Below, one piece after another: positions 35,080 to 45,476 of a stretch of DNA of 64,000 bases. Below the pieces are notes generated by a model, which was not told the origin of the DNA, searched no databases, and saw only the letters and a list, made by a program, of their open reading frames with translations. Origin of the DNA: Micavibrio sp. (lineage in GTDB: Bacteria > Pseudomonadota > Alphaproteobacteria > Micavibrionales > Micavibrionaceae). How positions within the stretch are numbered: the first letter of the stretch is position 1; every line of letters starts with the position of its first letter. Made by a program: the position numbers and the translations under genes. The stretch spans positions 21,416 through 85,415 of the forward strand of contig JALSJP010000010.1 of NCBI GenBank assembly GCA_026989265.1, written 5' to 3'.

Positions 35080-37524
35080 GCTTTTGTATTCTTTACAACT
35101 AGCCAAAGCTATAAAAGCTACGCTTAGTAAAGCGTAGCAAACGCCGCCAATAACCAAAGTTTTATCAATTCCCATGCTTATATTAAGTGCAATAGCAATC
35201 GAGCTGCCTAGCACTCCTGCTGCGCCATTAATACCCCAAAACCATGCCGTAGCCCTTGTATCGAACTTTGATGCAATGCTTAGCCCCGTAGGAAAGCCAA
35301 ACCCCATAAGCAATCCCGATGGCGCAATAATAGCAACGCTGATTAGAACGCGCGATGCTATATCGACCTCGGCATAATCATGGAATATATCTTTCAATAT
35401 TACCGCGAGCAATAATGCATAACCAAATGTTAGAAAACTCCATATTATTTGCCTTGGCAGCGTGTTTAATGGCAGTTTTTCAGATATTAAGCTCCCGATC
35501 CCTGCAGCTATGATAATGCTAAACAGCACAACGCTTAAGCCATATATTGGGTGACCAAGAAACACGCCGAATGCTTGCAGCAGTGATATCTCTATAAGCA
35601 TAAAGCCAAGCCCTATTAGCATGAAATACAAAGTCCCTGCTTTTATAAATGTGCTGCTTTTATCTTTTACAGTTTTTAACAATGGAGCGATAATTACGAA
35701 CGCCACCATAAGTGCAGAGAATAATATGATTATATAGAGGTTAAACGTAGCTTTTGCCTGCCCCATAGCAACATCCCTACCGAAACCAGCAGGCATCATT
35801 GCCATTTTTATAACGTCCCAAGGCTTGTCTATACGCGCCTGATTAAAGAAAAATGGGCGCATATCAGTTGATGGCGAAACATCAAAAAATTGCTTATCTG
35901 ATATTTCATTAAGCTCATCAATATTTTGCGCAACAAGCAAATCTTTTAAAATCCCATCAATAATTGCTGCCTCAGGGAAAATAATATTATTATATTCTTT
36001 TTCTGCTGAATTTCTCTTTAGCGCGGCTAGCTGCTCATCAGTGAATGGGGATTTAGAAATTATAATTGTTGCAATTATGCCCGAGTTAATCATAACAATA
36101 TGGTCTTTAACATTTACAATGCCCTGATCAAACAAAGTAGCCATAGCAACTGATAGGGTGCGCCCTGTGTCATCCATAACATCTGCCGACCAGCGGCTAA
36201 CTGTAAATACGCCATTTTCGCTTAAATCATTCATAAAGATTGACCAAGCCTCAACCGTGTAAAGTCCATTTTCAGAAAGAGCAAATGCGCCCGATCCTGT
36301 AGCAGCCCAAGTATCAATCAAGCTCATTTGGATAAGGTCTAGCTTTTCAGTATTTCCTCTAAACCAGCTTCGCGCCTCTTCATTTAGAATTTTAACGCCT
36401 GATTGATTATATAGGTTTGCATATTCTCTATATTCTGGATGATCTCTTAGTAATTTTATCTGAACAGGATTAACATCAAGCGCGACTACTTCCTCAACGC
36501 CAAAATATTTAGCAGAAAGCAAATCACGTCCACCGCCAACGCCTATAATGGCAGCCTTCCTAATGTTCGGCAGGGCGTAGGCAGAATTAATTACATCATA
36601 TTCCAAATATCTATGCTTAGAAAAATCACCATCAAATTTAGTAATTGGTGTGCCTGCATCCCCATCAATGGTTAGGAACTTACCTGATACTGTTATATCA
36701 GTTGGGAATTTGGGCGAAGGCCCCCAAACAAATGGCTTAGAGCCAGTTACCTCATTGGAAACAGTGACGCGAGATATAGAATTCCACTCTTCATAATCTA
36801 TATCCGCCATTTTAGTGAAATTATTTTTGATCCATAATGGATATAAAAAAGGAGATGGAAGAGCTATATTTAATGCTCCCAATGCGAATATTGCTACAAA
36901 AAATGTAAGGGCTAGCTTTTTAAGATTAAAGCTGTAATGGCTGATTTTTGCTTCTTTTTTGTCAGAGTCTGATACTGGAAAAAATAATGCAGCTACAAAG
37001 GCTATGCCAGATAAAAACAATATAGCAGAAGGGGTGTCTATGCTCTCCATAAGGATAAGCGCGGCAATGCAGCCTAGCCCTGCTCCCAACAAATCTATGC
37101 CATAAGTCTTTCCAACAGGAAAAGGCGCGCGCGTTAGGGCAATGGTAATAGCAACGCCCGCATGGTAATAGGCAATGCTAGTGGCGATAGCGGCAATCGG
37201 CAAAGTCGCAAGCGTTTTCAATGTATTACTAGATATAATCGGAATGAATAATTGCGCGACTAAGGCTATCAGAATGAAAAACCCAAATGCCATTGAGTGC
37301 TTTCGGGCTATTAGACCATAATTTTTGCGCTGCTCGGCTTCGTTTGAGCGGTAAATTTTGAGCGCGCCCATGGTAAGCCCAAACATCGCCATGCTGATGA
37401 CCAGAAATGATAAATGATACCATGAGGTAACAGAGAAAATTCTTGATTGAAGTATTTGAAGAGCCATAACAAGCCCCGCTAGTAAGAATACTCCGATATA
37501 AAAAGAAACTGCTTTGTTTTTCAT
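35071..37524 (-). CDS. Polytopic membrane protein with embedded spermidine-synthase-like methyltransferase-fold domain
   Basis: The 817-residue protein has roughly seven N-terminal membrane segments (residues about 1-240), a soluble middle domain (about 260-560) and six or so C-terminal segments. The middle has the SAM-type nucleotide loop AAIIGVGGGRDLLSAKYFG, VVALDVNPVQI and DLIQMSLIDTWAATGSGAFALSENGLYTVE, like SpeE-like membrane proteins. The true substrate is unknown. I chose the ATG at 37524 (GGA upstream) over the TTG four codons earlier. Confidence 0.75.
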   Translation of the reverse strand: MKNKAVSFYIGVFLLAGLVMALQILQSRIFSVTSWYHLSFLVISMAMFGLTMGALKIYRSNEAEQRKNYGLIARKHSMAFGFFILIALVAQLFIPIISSNTLKTLATLPIAAIATSIAYYHAGVAITIALTRAPFPVGKTYGIDLLGAGLGCIAALILMESIDTPSAILFLSGIAFVAALFFPVSDSDKKEAKISHYSFNLKKLALTFFVAIFALGALNIALPSPFLYPLWIKNNFTKMADIDYEEWNSISRVTVSNEVTGSKPFVWGPSPKFPTDITVSGKFLTIDGDAGTPITKFDGDFSKHRYLEYDVINSAYALPNIRKAAIIGVGGGRDLLSAKYFGVEEVVALDVNPVQIKLLRDHPEYREYANLYNQSGVKILNEEARSWFRGNTEKLDLIQMSLIDTWAATGSGAFALSENGLYTVEAWSIFMNDLSENGVFTVSRWSADVMDDTGRTLSVAMATLFDQGIVNVKDHIVMINSGIIATIIISKSPFTDEQLAALKRNSAEKEYNNIIFPEAAIIDGILKDLLVAQNIDELNEISDKQFFDVSPSTDMRPFFFNQARIDKPWDVIKMAMMPAGFGRDVAMGQAKATFNLYIIILFSALMVAFVIIAPLLKTVKDKSSTFIKAGTLYFMLIGLGFMLIEISLLQAFGVFLGHPIYGLSVVLFSIIIAAGIGSLISEKLPLNTLPRQIIWSFLTFGYALLLAVILKDIFHDYAEVDIASRVLISVAIIAPSGLLMGFGFPTGLSIASKFDTRATAWFWGINGAAGVLGSSIAIALNISMGIDKTLVIGGVCYALLSVAFIALASCKEYKSSQ

Positions 37525-37553
37525 GTGTATTTCCAATATGTTAGTTTTATACC

Positions 37554-39299
37554 CTAACGCCTACCAAACAGTTTCTCAATATCTTTTAGTGATAGCTCAA
37601 CATATGTTGGTCTGCCGTGATTACATTGCCCTGATAGTGGCGTTTCCTCCATCTGCCTTAGCAGCGAATTCATCTCATGTGTATTTAATTTGCGCCCTGA
37701 CCGCACTGACCCATGGCATGCCATACTCGATAATATTTCATTAAGCTTATTTTCTAAAATATTGCTGCTTCCGTGTTCTAAAAGCTCATCAACTAAATCA
37801 TAAACAAGCCGCCTCGTATCTACTCTACCGCCAAGCAAAGCAGGAATGCTCTGCACTGCGACAGCGCCTGTCCCAAAGGCTTCCACCTCAAGCCCTAATT
37901 TTGAAAGACTTGACGCATGTTCCAGCAAAATTTGCGCGTGCGTGTCTTCTAGCTCGACAATATCAGGGGTGAGAAGCCCTTGTTTTTCAATGCCAGCTTC
38001 TTCTAATTGAGCCTTGAATTTCTCATAGGTTATGCGCTCATGCGCGGCGTGTTGGTCAATAATGATAAGCCCATTTTTGCTTTGGGATATTATATAATTT
38101 TCATGGATATGAGCCTGCGCCGCGCCCAAAGGGTAGTTAGTCTCCACGGCTTTATGTTCTTGCTCTTCTATTTTCGCAGCGGGCGGCATATTAGCGGATA
38201 AAAAAGATTGTGGAGCATATAAAGCGTGAGTATTTTCTGACATATGGTTATTAGCATATGATGGCTGCGCGAATGATTTTAATGTATCATTTGCCGCACT
38301 GCTTGATATTTGGAAGCCACCTTCATGAATAGCAAGTTTTAGAGCCGATATAATCATACCGCGAATAGATTGCGGGTCGGCAAAGCGCACTTCTGTTTTG
38401 GCGGGATGGACATTAACATCAACGTCAGATGCGGGGAGAGTGATAAACAAAGCTAATACAGGGTGACAGCCGCGATGCAATACATCTGCATATGCCGCGC
38501 GCACGCATCCATGCAATAGCTTGTCCTTTACCGCCCTGCCATTAACAAATAGATATTGATATTGCGCTGTTCCCCTATGATATGTCGGAAGCCCCGCATA
38601 GCCAGATAATATCGCGCCGCCTCGCTCTGCCTTTATCTGCATAGAGCTTTTGCCAAATTCCGCGCCTAATATTGCAGCAAGCCTGCTTTGCCCGTCAAGT
38701 ACAGCAGGAAGCTTCAATTTCTGCGCTCCATTATGGCTAAGCTTAAATGAGATATTAGGATATGCCATAGCAAGGCGCGTGATAATGTCTTTTACCGCCA
38801 TATATTCCGCGCGCTCGGTCTTTTGAAACTTCAGCCGTGCGGGCGTTGCATAGAATAAATCGCGTACTTCTATGCGAGTTCCTTTTGGGTGAGCACAAGG
38901 GATTACCTCTGATTTCTTCCCAGCCGCGCAATTTATTTCCCAGCTTTCATTATCTGCGCCGTTATGGGTTTGTATTTTTACGCGCGATACCGCGGCAATA
39001 GATGCTAATGCCTCACCGCGAAATCCCAAATGCTCAATATTTAGCAAATCATCATCTAGAAGTTTTGAGGTCGCATGGCGATCTAATGAGGCTATAAGCT
39101 CAAGCTTACTCATGCCAGAGCCATTATCAGAAATTACAATGCGGCGCTTTCCGCCATCTTGAATATCTATGTCTATTGCGCTCGACCCTGCATCTATAGA
39201 ATTTTCTACAAGCTCTTTAATGGCGGCGGCAGGGCGTTCTACCACTTCACCAGCGGCAATTTGATTGATTAGATTTTCAGATAAATATCTTATACGCAT
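37554..39299 (-). CDS. mutL: DNA mismatch-repair protein MutL (endonuclease type)
   Basis: The 581-residue protein has the GHKL ATPase motifs ENSIDAGSSAIDID, DNGSGM and GFRGEALASI, then a linker, then the C-terminal dimerisation and endonuclease domain. It retains DQHA-x2-E-x4-E (DQHAAHERITYE), ACHGSVR and the CNHGRPT metal-site element. It should therefore nick DNA, as MutL of organisms without MutH does. It follows the pentapeptide gene after three bases. Confidence 0.95.
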   Translation of the reverse strand: MRIRYLSENLINQIAAGEVVERPAAAIKELVENSIDAGSSAIDIDIQDGGKRRIVISDNGSGMSKLELIASLDRHATSKLLDDDLLNIEHLGFRGEALASIAAVSRVKIQTHNGADNESWEINCAAGKKSEVIPCAHPKGTRIEVRDLFYATPARLKFQKTERAEYMAVKDIITRLAMAYPNISFKLSHNGAQKLKLPAVLDGQSRLAAILGAEFGKSSMQIKAERGGAILSGYAGLPTYHRGTAQYQYLFVNGRAVKDKLLHGCVRAAYADVLHRGCHPVLALFITLPASDVDVNVHPAKTEVRFADPQSIRGMIISALKLAIHEGGFQISSSAANDTLKSFAQPSYANNHMSENTHALYAPQSFLSANMPPAAKIEEQEHKAVETNYPLGAAQAHIHENYIISQSKNGLIIIDQHAAHERITYEKFKAQLEEAGIEKQGLLTPDIVELEDTHAQILLEHASSLSKLGLEVEAFGTGAVAVQSIPALLGGRVDTRRLVYDLVDELLEHGSSNILENKLNEILSSMACHGSVRSGRKLNTHEMNSLLRQMEETPLSGQCNHGRPTYVELSLKDIEKLFGRR

Positions 39300-39302
39300 A
39301 AA

Positions 39303-40616
39303 TCAAATATCTTTGAAATTAATAATTGCACCATCAAGCTTTGCATCGTCAAGGCAAGTATTTTTGATTATAGCGCCACTTAAATCGGCGCGCCGCAGGT
39401 CAGCCCCGCTTAGATCAGCATTAGTAAGATCAACGCCCATCATAATAGAATCGCGCATGTCTGCTTGTTGCAAATTGGTGAAACGCAAATCTGCACCGCT
39501 TAAATCAATGCGGTTTAGTTTGGGAATTTTACCCTTTGTTTTGAATTGCAGCGGAGATAACTGCGCCCCGCGTAAATTTGCCCGTACCATGGTTACATTT
39601 TTAAGACTAGAGCCTCGCAAATCCGCGTTTTCCATGTAGCAATCACGAAAATCCGAGCCATCTAATATTGCGCTTTGCATTGATATTCTGTTCAAATCTA
39701 AATTCAAAAAATAGGCATTAACCGCGTGAATAGCCGTCAATTTATACATCCGTAAGTCAGTTATATCGCGCAAATCATAGCCATCAAGATTTAGCCTGCT
39801 GCCCTTTTTACCCTTTGTATTTAACCAGATATCATGATCATAAAGCAATTGTTCAAGTGTCTGATATGTGTCTTTAATCTTCTTACCAATATCATCATCT
39901 GTAATGCAATTTGTTGTATCAAGCCCAAATTTTTCTGTGCCTTCCAGTATAATGCCAGAAATTATAGCATCTCTCATATTTACATTTGTGATATTTGCGC
40001 CCGTAAAATCTGCATTACTTAAATTTGCGCCCTTTAATGTTGCGCCCTTTAAATTTGCATTGTGAGTGGTCACTTTTGATAGATTTGCATCAGTAAAATC
40101 AGCGGAGCTTGCTTTAACCCCCGAAAGATTGGCATTGGAAAGATGCGCGCCTGTTAAAATTGTTTTAGTGCCTTCTCCACCGCTTCTTTTTCTATTGACT
40201 AGACCGCCATCCTTGCCCTTTTGCATTACTTTGCCCTCGCGCATATCCGCGTCGGTGAAATCTGTGCCTGATAGATTTGCGCCAGATAAATAAGCGCCGC
40301 GCAGGTCGGTGCGTGACATATCGCTATATGATAGGTCTGCATCTTCTAAATTACAGGCAAAAAAGCAAGCGCATTTATATGTTCCAAGTGAAAGGTCAGC
40401 CCTAGATAATATCGAGCCTGTAAAATCTGCTTGTGATAAATCATGATTATGGAAGTTTAAATCAGATAAGTTCTTATATTGCAGCATGGCGCGTTTTCCG
40501 CCAACCTGCCCGCGCAAGAACATGGCATGTATTTCCAAAATATCATTAAGCTCATCTTGAGTTACCGCAATAAGCTTTTCTGGCTCTGGTATGTCTTTAT
40601 TAATAGTCTCTTGCAT
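39303..40616 (-). CDS. Pentapeptide-repeat protein
   Basis: The 437-residue protein is made mostly of A(D/N)LXX pentapeptide repeats (for example LSQADFTGSILSRADLS, GANLSNADFTGANITNVNM, SGADLRRADLSGA). The repeats would fold into right-handed quadrilateral beta helices. Residues about 1-45 and about 225-270 are non-repeat; the central insert splits the repeats into two helices. Such proteins can mimic DNA and act on gyrase or serve structurally, but nothing here settles the role. It lies between pgi and mutL on the same strand. Confidence 0.85.
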   Translation of the reverse strand: MQETINKDIPEPEKLIAVTQDELNDILEIHAMFLRGQVGGKRAMLQYKNLSDLNFHNHDLSQADFTGSILSRADLSLGTYKCACFFACNLEDADLSYSDMSRTDLRGAYLSGANLSGTDFTDADMREGKVMQKGKDGGLVNRKRSGGEGTKTILTGAHLSNANLSGVKASSADFTDANLSKVTTHNANLKGATLKGANLSNADFTGANITNVNMRDAIISGIILEGTEKFGLDTTNCITDDDIGKKIKDTYQTLEQLLYDHDIWLNTKGKKGSRLNLDGYDLRDITDLRMYKLTAIHAVNAYFLNLDLNRISMQSAILDGSDFRDCYMENADLRGSSLKNVTMVRANLRGAQLSPLQFKTKGKIPKLNRIDLSGADLRFTNLQQADMRDSIMMGVDLTNADLSGADLRRADLSGAIIKNTCLDDAKLDGAIINFKDI

Positions 40617-40662
40617 ATGTTTAACTATATACTAAAAGCTACATTTTTCCTATGGAGCATTA

Positions 40663-42219
40663 TTATAAATTATCTATGTATTTCATTAGTCCAAGCGTTG
40701 AAGAATCGGTTTTTATATCTTTAACATTTTTGCCAAAATCATCAATAATTTGACGTGCAAGCACTTTGCCCAGCTCTACCCCGCATTGGTCAAAGCTATT
40801 AATATTCCAAATTATTCCTTGTACGAAAACCTTATGCTCATACAAGGCAAGCAGCATTCCAAGGTTATAAGGGGTTAGCTCATCTATAATTATGGTGCTG
40901 CTTGGGCGGTTGCCTGTAAATGATTTATGCGGGTTATTATCCTCGCTCCCATCCATGAGAGCTTTTGATTGCGCAATCGCATTAGATAATAGCTTTTTAT
41001 GATGCCCATGAATTGAATTATGGGTTTTTGCAACCATTATAAAATCACAAGGAATGGTTTCTGTGCCTTGGTGAAACATTTGAAAATATGCATGCTGCAC
41101 GTTTGTGCCTATCCCGCTTAATATAGTAGGGCATGTCTCATAATTGATGGCTTTGCCCTCGCGGTCTATAGACTTGCCATTTGATTCCATCTCTAATTGC
41201 TGCATATATGCGGGAAACTGCCAAAGATATTGATCATATAAAGTGAGAGATGCGGCGGGCAATTTTAAGAAATTCCTATGCCATACCCCGATCATTGCCA
41301 GTAATACGGGTATATTTTTCTCTAATGGGGATTTAAGGAAATGCTGATCCATTTGATATGCGCCATTTAGTAATTCCTTAAAATTATCAAATCCGATAGC
41401 AATGCAAAAAGAAAGCCCAATAGACGACCAAAGAGAAAACCTGCCGCCAACCCAGTCCCAAATAGGGAATATATTATTGTCATTAACACCAAATTCCTTG
41501 GCTAATTCTATATTTTGAGATACGGCAATAAAATGCTTGGATACATCTTTGCGGTTTAATTTATCTTGCAGCCAAGATTTTGCGCTATATGCATTTGCCA
41601 TGGTTTCTTGAGTGGTGAATGTTTTTGACGATATAATGAACAAGGTTTTTTCAGGGTCAATAAGGCGCAAAACCTCGCTTAAATGTGTGCCATCAATATT
41701 TGATACGAAATGAAGATTTATCTCGCGATCAGAATAATGTTTTAACGCTTCATAGACCATGGAAGACGAAAGATCAGAGCCACCAACTCCGATATTAACT
41801 ATATGGGTGTATTTTTTTCCCTTGCGGATTTTGTTGCTAAATTCTTTCATGCGGTCTTGCGCTTTGCGGATTTTAGGAATTATATCCTCGCCATCAACCA
41901 TAATGGGATCATCGCTTTTTGTGCGCAAAGCAGTATGCAAGGCAGCGCGGTTTTCAGTGGCGTTTATAGATGCGCCCTCAAACATTTTACTGCGCCAACC
42001 CTCAATATCACAAGCCTTAGCCAGATCAATAAGTTTTTCCATTGTCTTGTCGGTTAAAAGCTGCTTGGAATAATCCAGCATCATATTTTCGCATTTAACA
42101 TGAAATTTATCAAAACGATTTGGATCATCCGCAAATAAAGATTTTATTTTAACGTCGCCAAGCTCATTTTCATGAGCAATCAATGCTTTCCATTGCTTTA
42201 AATCTGATCGTTGCTGCAT
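40663..42219 (-). CDS. pgi: Glucose-6-phosphate isomerase
   Basis: Pgi interconverts glucose 6-phosphate and fructose 6-phosphate. The 518-residue protein contains VGGSDLSSSMVYEAL, ISSKTFTTQETM, the signature WDWVGGRFSLWSSIGLS, KSID-REGKAIN, HQGTETIPCDF and the C-terminal GIIWNINSFDQCGVELGK. It starts three bases after the M16 gene upstream on the same strand. Confidence 0.96.
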   Translation of the reverse strand: MQQRSDLKQWKALIAHENELGDVKIKSLFADDPNRFDKFHVKCENMMLDYSKQLLTDKTMEKLIDLAKACDIEGWRSKMFEGASINATENRAALHTALRTKSDDPIMVDGEDIIPKIRKAQDRMKEFSNKIRKGKKYTHIVNIGVGGSDLSSSMVYEALKHYSDREINLHFVSNIDGTHLSEVLRLIDPEKTLFIISSKTFTTQETMANAYSAKSWLQDKLNRKDVSKHFIAVSQNIELAKEFGVNDNNIFPIWDWVGGRFSLWSSIGLSFCIAIGFDNFKELLNGAYQMDQHFLKSPLEKNIPVLLAMIGVWHRNFLKLPAASLTLYDQYLWQFPAYMQQLEMESNGKSIDREGKAINYETCPTILSGIGTNVQHAYFQMFHQGTETIPCDFIMVAKTHNSIHGHHKKLLSNAIAQSKALMDGSEDNNPHKSFTGNRPSSTIIIDELTPYNLGMLLALYEHKVFVQGIIWNINSFDQCGVELGKVLARQIIDDFGKNVKDIKTDSSTLGLMKYIDNL

Positions 42220-42222
42220 TTT

Positions 42223-43563
42223 CTACTCAATATTAGGAAGTTTTGTTATTATCTCAGCTTTTTCAAACCCTTGCGGATTACCAACTAATATAGTTGTAAA
42301 AGCCTCTTTATCCAAAATTCTTTTAGATGCATTTTGCACTTCTTGCAAGCTCACTTTATTAAGCTTTTCCTTGCGCGCGTCAAGATAATCTATCGGAAGC
42401 TCATCAAGTTGAAGTGAGCGCAATATAGAGGCAATAGAGCTTGTAGAGGTAAGGGATAAAGGCAGCGAGCCAATTAAGTATGATTTAGCATCTTTAAGCT
42501 CTTTTTCCGATACTTTGTGAGCGCGCATTTTCTCCCATTCATCATTAATAAGCGCAAGCATTTCAGATGCACTCTCATTAACCGTAGAGGTTGATATATG
42601 CAGGGCGTTTGTCTCATCATATTCGCGGAAGTAGGAATATATACCATAAGTTAGACCGCGTTTCTCGCGAATTTCTTCCATAAGGCGAGAGCCAAAACCC
42701 GACTCTCCCAAGATGAAATTCATTAATTTGGCAGCGTGGTAATCATCATCTTTACGGCTAACTCCTTTTTGAGATATCTCAATAATAGTTTGCGGTATAT
42801 CTTGCTTATATAGATATGTCTTGCCTGAATTTTTAAGGTCAAACTTCTTGGATTTAGCTGTTTCTACTATCGGCATTCCGCCAAAAATATCATCAAGTAA
42901 TATGCTAAGCTCATCTGCTGATATATCGCCCGCAACCCCGATGACTAGCTGGTTTTTCCCAAGCCGTTTGTGGAATTCGCGCAAATCATCTTGGCTGATA
43001 TTATCAATCGAGCTAAGCGTTCCGCCGCTGTTTAATGCATAAGGGTGATCTTTGAATATAACATCATTTTGAATACGCGCCGCCATCCATTTGGGATTAG
43101 ATAGGGATGATCTTATGCGGCTTTTATTCGCATCTTTCATGCGGCTGAGTGGCTCTTCATCAAATCTAGGCTTAGTCAGAGCAAGCTTTAGCAGCTCAAA
43201 TGCCTTATCTTTATTGCGGGTTAGCGTTTTAACATTTCCGCTGAAATTATCGCGCGATATATTAAAGTGAAGCGTTATGGATTGGTTGCGCAAAATATGT
43301 TGAAATTCTTGGCTTTTTAACTCGCCCGCGCCCTCATCCATAGTATTTGAGGCTAGCCGCGCTAGACCTTGCTTTTCCAAGCTATCGGTTTTAGAGCCAA
43401 CGCCTTGGAATGAAAATTTCATTGCAATAATAGGTATGGAGCTATCTTCTACTAGCCATGCTTTTATACCGCTTTTACTTGTAACTTCCTTAATATCAAG
43501 GAATTTATCCGCATGGGAAACCGAGGGGTAGAGCAAGACAAGGCATGTTAATATAAATCTCAT
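42223..43563 (-). CDS. M16 peptidase-family protein lacking the zinc motif
   Basis: The 446-residue protein has a signal peptide (about residues 1-18) and the M16 fold, but where active members have HxxEH it reads GLARLASNTMDEGAGE, so it cannot bind zinc in the usual way. The second-half domain has the GFGSRLMEEIREKRGLTYGIYSYF motif that holds the substrate in M16 dimers. The gene overlaps the active M16 gene by four bases, which points to a heterodimer with one active and one inactive half. Confidence 0.9.
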   Translation of the reverse strand: MRFILTCLVLLYPSVSHADKFLDIKEVTSKSGIKAWLVEDSSIPIIAMKFSFQGVGSKTDSLEKQGLARLASNTMDEGAGELKSQEFQHILRNQSITLHFNISRDNFSGNVKTLTRNKDKAFELLKLALTKPRFDEEPLSRMKDANKSRIRSSLSNPKWMAARIQNDVIFKDHPYALNSGGTLSSIDNISQDDLREFHKRLGKNQLVIGVAGDISADELSILLDDIFGGMPIVETAKSKKFDLKNSGKTYLYKQDIPQTIIEISQKGVSRKDDDYHAAKLMNFILGESGFGSRLMEEIREKRGLTYGIYSYFREYDETNALHISTSTVNESASEMLALINDEWEKMRAHKVSEKELKDAKSYLIGSLPLSLTSTSSIASILRSLQLDELPIDYLDARKEKLNKVSLQEVQNASKRILDKEAFTTILVGNPQGFEKAEIITKLPNIE

Positions 43564-44939
43564 TTTTTCACCTCATCTATTTTAGGCAATAACAAGCCAT
43601 CTATCGGAGGGTTTTTATATGGCGCATCAGGATTAAGATATTTGCGCGCTGCATCTTGTATTTGCTGTTTTGTAACACTTTTTATATCTTGCGCCCAATT
43701 TTCAACATCATCTAATGATGAGCCTGTGATAAGAGAGTAGCCAATAATCATTGCAGGGCCACTTAAAGAATCGCGAGCATATATCGCTTCGGATTGCATG
43801 CGGGTGATGGATTGCAACAACTCATCATCTGTGACCCCATTATTAATTAGCTTGCGAAGTTCGGCATTAATTGCGCTCTTTAGATCGCCCATTTTATCAT
43901 AAGAACTTGGCGTTGCTGCAATAGATAATGTCCCATCATTCCAAGAAGCAGAATTATATGACATGGATATGCCCGTTGCTATTTTCTGCTCAATGACTAG
44001 GGATTTATAAAGCCTTGAGGTTGCCCCGCCGCCAATTATATCTTCCAATACTTCCAAAGCTAGCGATTCTTGCTTATTTTGCCGCGCAGATGGAACGCGG
44101 TATGTTCGGCGGAATATTGGTTCTTTTATCGATGAATGCTCTAATATTATGGATGTTTTTGCAATGAATGGCGGGGATTTTGTCCGCGCACGATTAGGAA
44201 TATCACCGCGTTTTACAATGCCATATGTGCGCTGCGCAAGCTCAAATATCTGCTCGCCCGTAACATTGCCCGATACAACCAAAATAGCATTATTCGGCGC
44301 GTAATATTTATCATAAAAACTCATGACCTCTTTATAGGCTAAGCCTTCAATTTCATGCATCCAGCCAATAATCGGAATTGCGTAAGGATGGTTGGGGAAT
44401 AGAGCTTCGCGCATTTGTTCGCTCATTTGAGCGCGTGGATCGTTATCTGTGCGCTGCCTGCGCTCTTCCATTATAACTTTTTTCTCCGAGCTAAACTCAT
44501 TTAACGGGATAAACATACCGCGCATGCGCCCAGCCTCCATTGTCATGACGCGCTCTATCTCATCGCTGGAAATTGACTGGAAATATGCGGTATAGTCTTG
44601 CGAAGTAAAAGCATTATCATTCCCGCCTAATGATCTAATTATTTTCGAGAACTCACCAGATTTTAAATCGCCAAGCCGCTCATGCTTTTGCCCCTTAAAC
44701 ATTAAATGCTCAAGAAAATGAGCAATGCCAGATTGCCCGCGCAGCTCATCTGCCGCCCCCACCCGATACCATATCATATGAGTAATAACGGGGGCGCGGT
44801 GGTTTTCAACCACGACCACTTGCAAGCCATTATCAAGCATATATGATTTAGCATTAAACACTTTATCCGCAGCAAATGAAGGTGCAAACGAAGAAGTAGC
44901 GAAGAAAAATACTGCCAAAGTAAGGATAAGATTTTTCAT
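43560..44939 (-). CDS. M16-family zinc metallopeptidase (active subunit)
   Basis: The 459-residue protein has a signal peptide (about residues 1-24) and the inverted zinc motif HFLEH (H74, E77, H78) with the downstream glutamate region EERRQRTDN. It ends like other periplasmic PqqL/PtrA-like M16B proteins (LPKID). It overlaps the inactive homologue and lies after DUF3035 and lspA, an order conserved in alphaproteobacteria. Likely role: periplasmic peptide degradation. Confidence 0.93.
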   Translation of the reverse strand: MKNLILTLAVFFFATSSFAPSFAADKVFNAKSYMLDNGLQVVVVENHRAPVITHMIWYRVGAADELRGQSGIAHFLEHLMFKGQKHERLGDLKSGEFSKIIRSLGGNDNAFTSQDYTAYFQSISSDEIERVMTMEAGRMRGMFIPLNEFSSEKKVIMEERRQRTDNDPRAQMSEQMREALFPNHPYAIPIIGWMHEIEGLAYKEVMSFYDKYYAPNNAILVVSGNVTGEQIFELAQRTYGIVKRGDIPNRARTKSPPFIAKTSIILEHSSIKEPIFRRTYRVPSARQNKQESLALEVLEDIIGGGATSRLYKSLVIEQKIATGISMSYNSASWNDGTLSIAATPSSYDKMGDLKSAINAELRKLINNGVTDDELLQSITRMQSEAIYARDSLSGPAMIIGYSLITGSSLDDVENWAQDIKSVTKQQIQDAARKYLNPDAPYKNPPIDGLLLPKIDEVKK

Positions 44940-44948
44940 TATAAATCC

Positions 44949-45476
44949 TTAATCTTCTATTACAGGGGCGTTGTCGCCTGTAATATCTTTGCCAGCTTTC
45001 TTATCATTTTGAATGCGCTCCAGCTCTTTTTTAGCATCAATAATAGTCGCCGAAGGTCTTTTATTTACTCCGCCAAGATTTAGCAATTTCTCTGCTACTG
45101 GTTTGTTACGATTTTGCAGATCGGCGCTTTCCTCATCTATTTCAGCTCTTATATCAGGGTTAATATTATCAGCCGCCGCACGTTCTAATAATGCATTTTC
45201 AGACTTGCTTGAGCCATTATCACTTTGAACGCCCTGCCCTAAAAGAGCTTCCTTTGCTTGCAGGCTAGTGGCTTTTTCCTGCGGGCGAGCAGCTCCTAAT
45301 CTAGGTGGAGGCAATATAAGCTTGCTAGGCATTTCCAGCGGTGCGCGCGTCATAACGGCAAACTCATCGGGCGATTCTTTTTCAAGCCCTAGAGTGTCTC
45401 TAATTCCAGAACATCCATTTAAAGAAAGCGTAGAAAGAGCTAAGCCACATAATAAAATATATTTATTCATAATCAT
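44949..45476 (-). CDS. DUF3035-family lipoprotein
   Basis: The 175-residue protein has a lipobox (LSLNGC, Cys22) and the DUF3035 core: RDTLGLEKESPDEFAVMTRAPLEMP followed by LPPPRLGAARPQE. The rest is acidic and low-complexity. The start overlaps the lspA stop (ATGA), so its lipid modification pathway enzyme is encoded immediately before it. The function is unknown. Confidence 0.88.
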   Translation of the reverse strand: MIMNKYILLCGLALSTLSLNGCSGIRDTLGLEKESPDEFAVMTRAPLEMPSKLILPPPRLGAARPQEKATSLQAKEALLGQGVQSDNGSSKSENALLERAAADNINPDIRAEIDEESADLQNRNKPVAEKLLNLGGVNKRPSATIIDAKKELERIQNDKKAGKDITGDNAPVIED

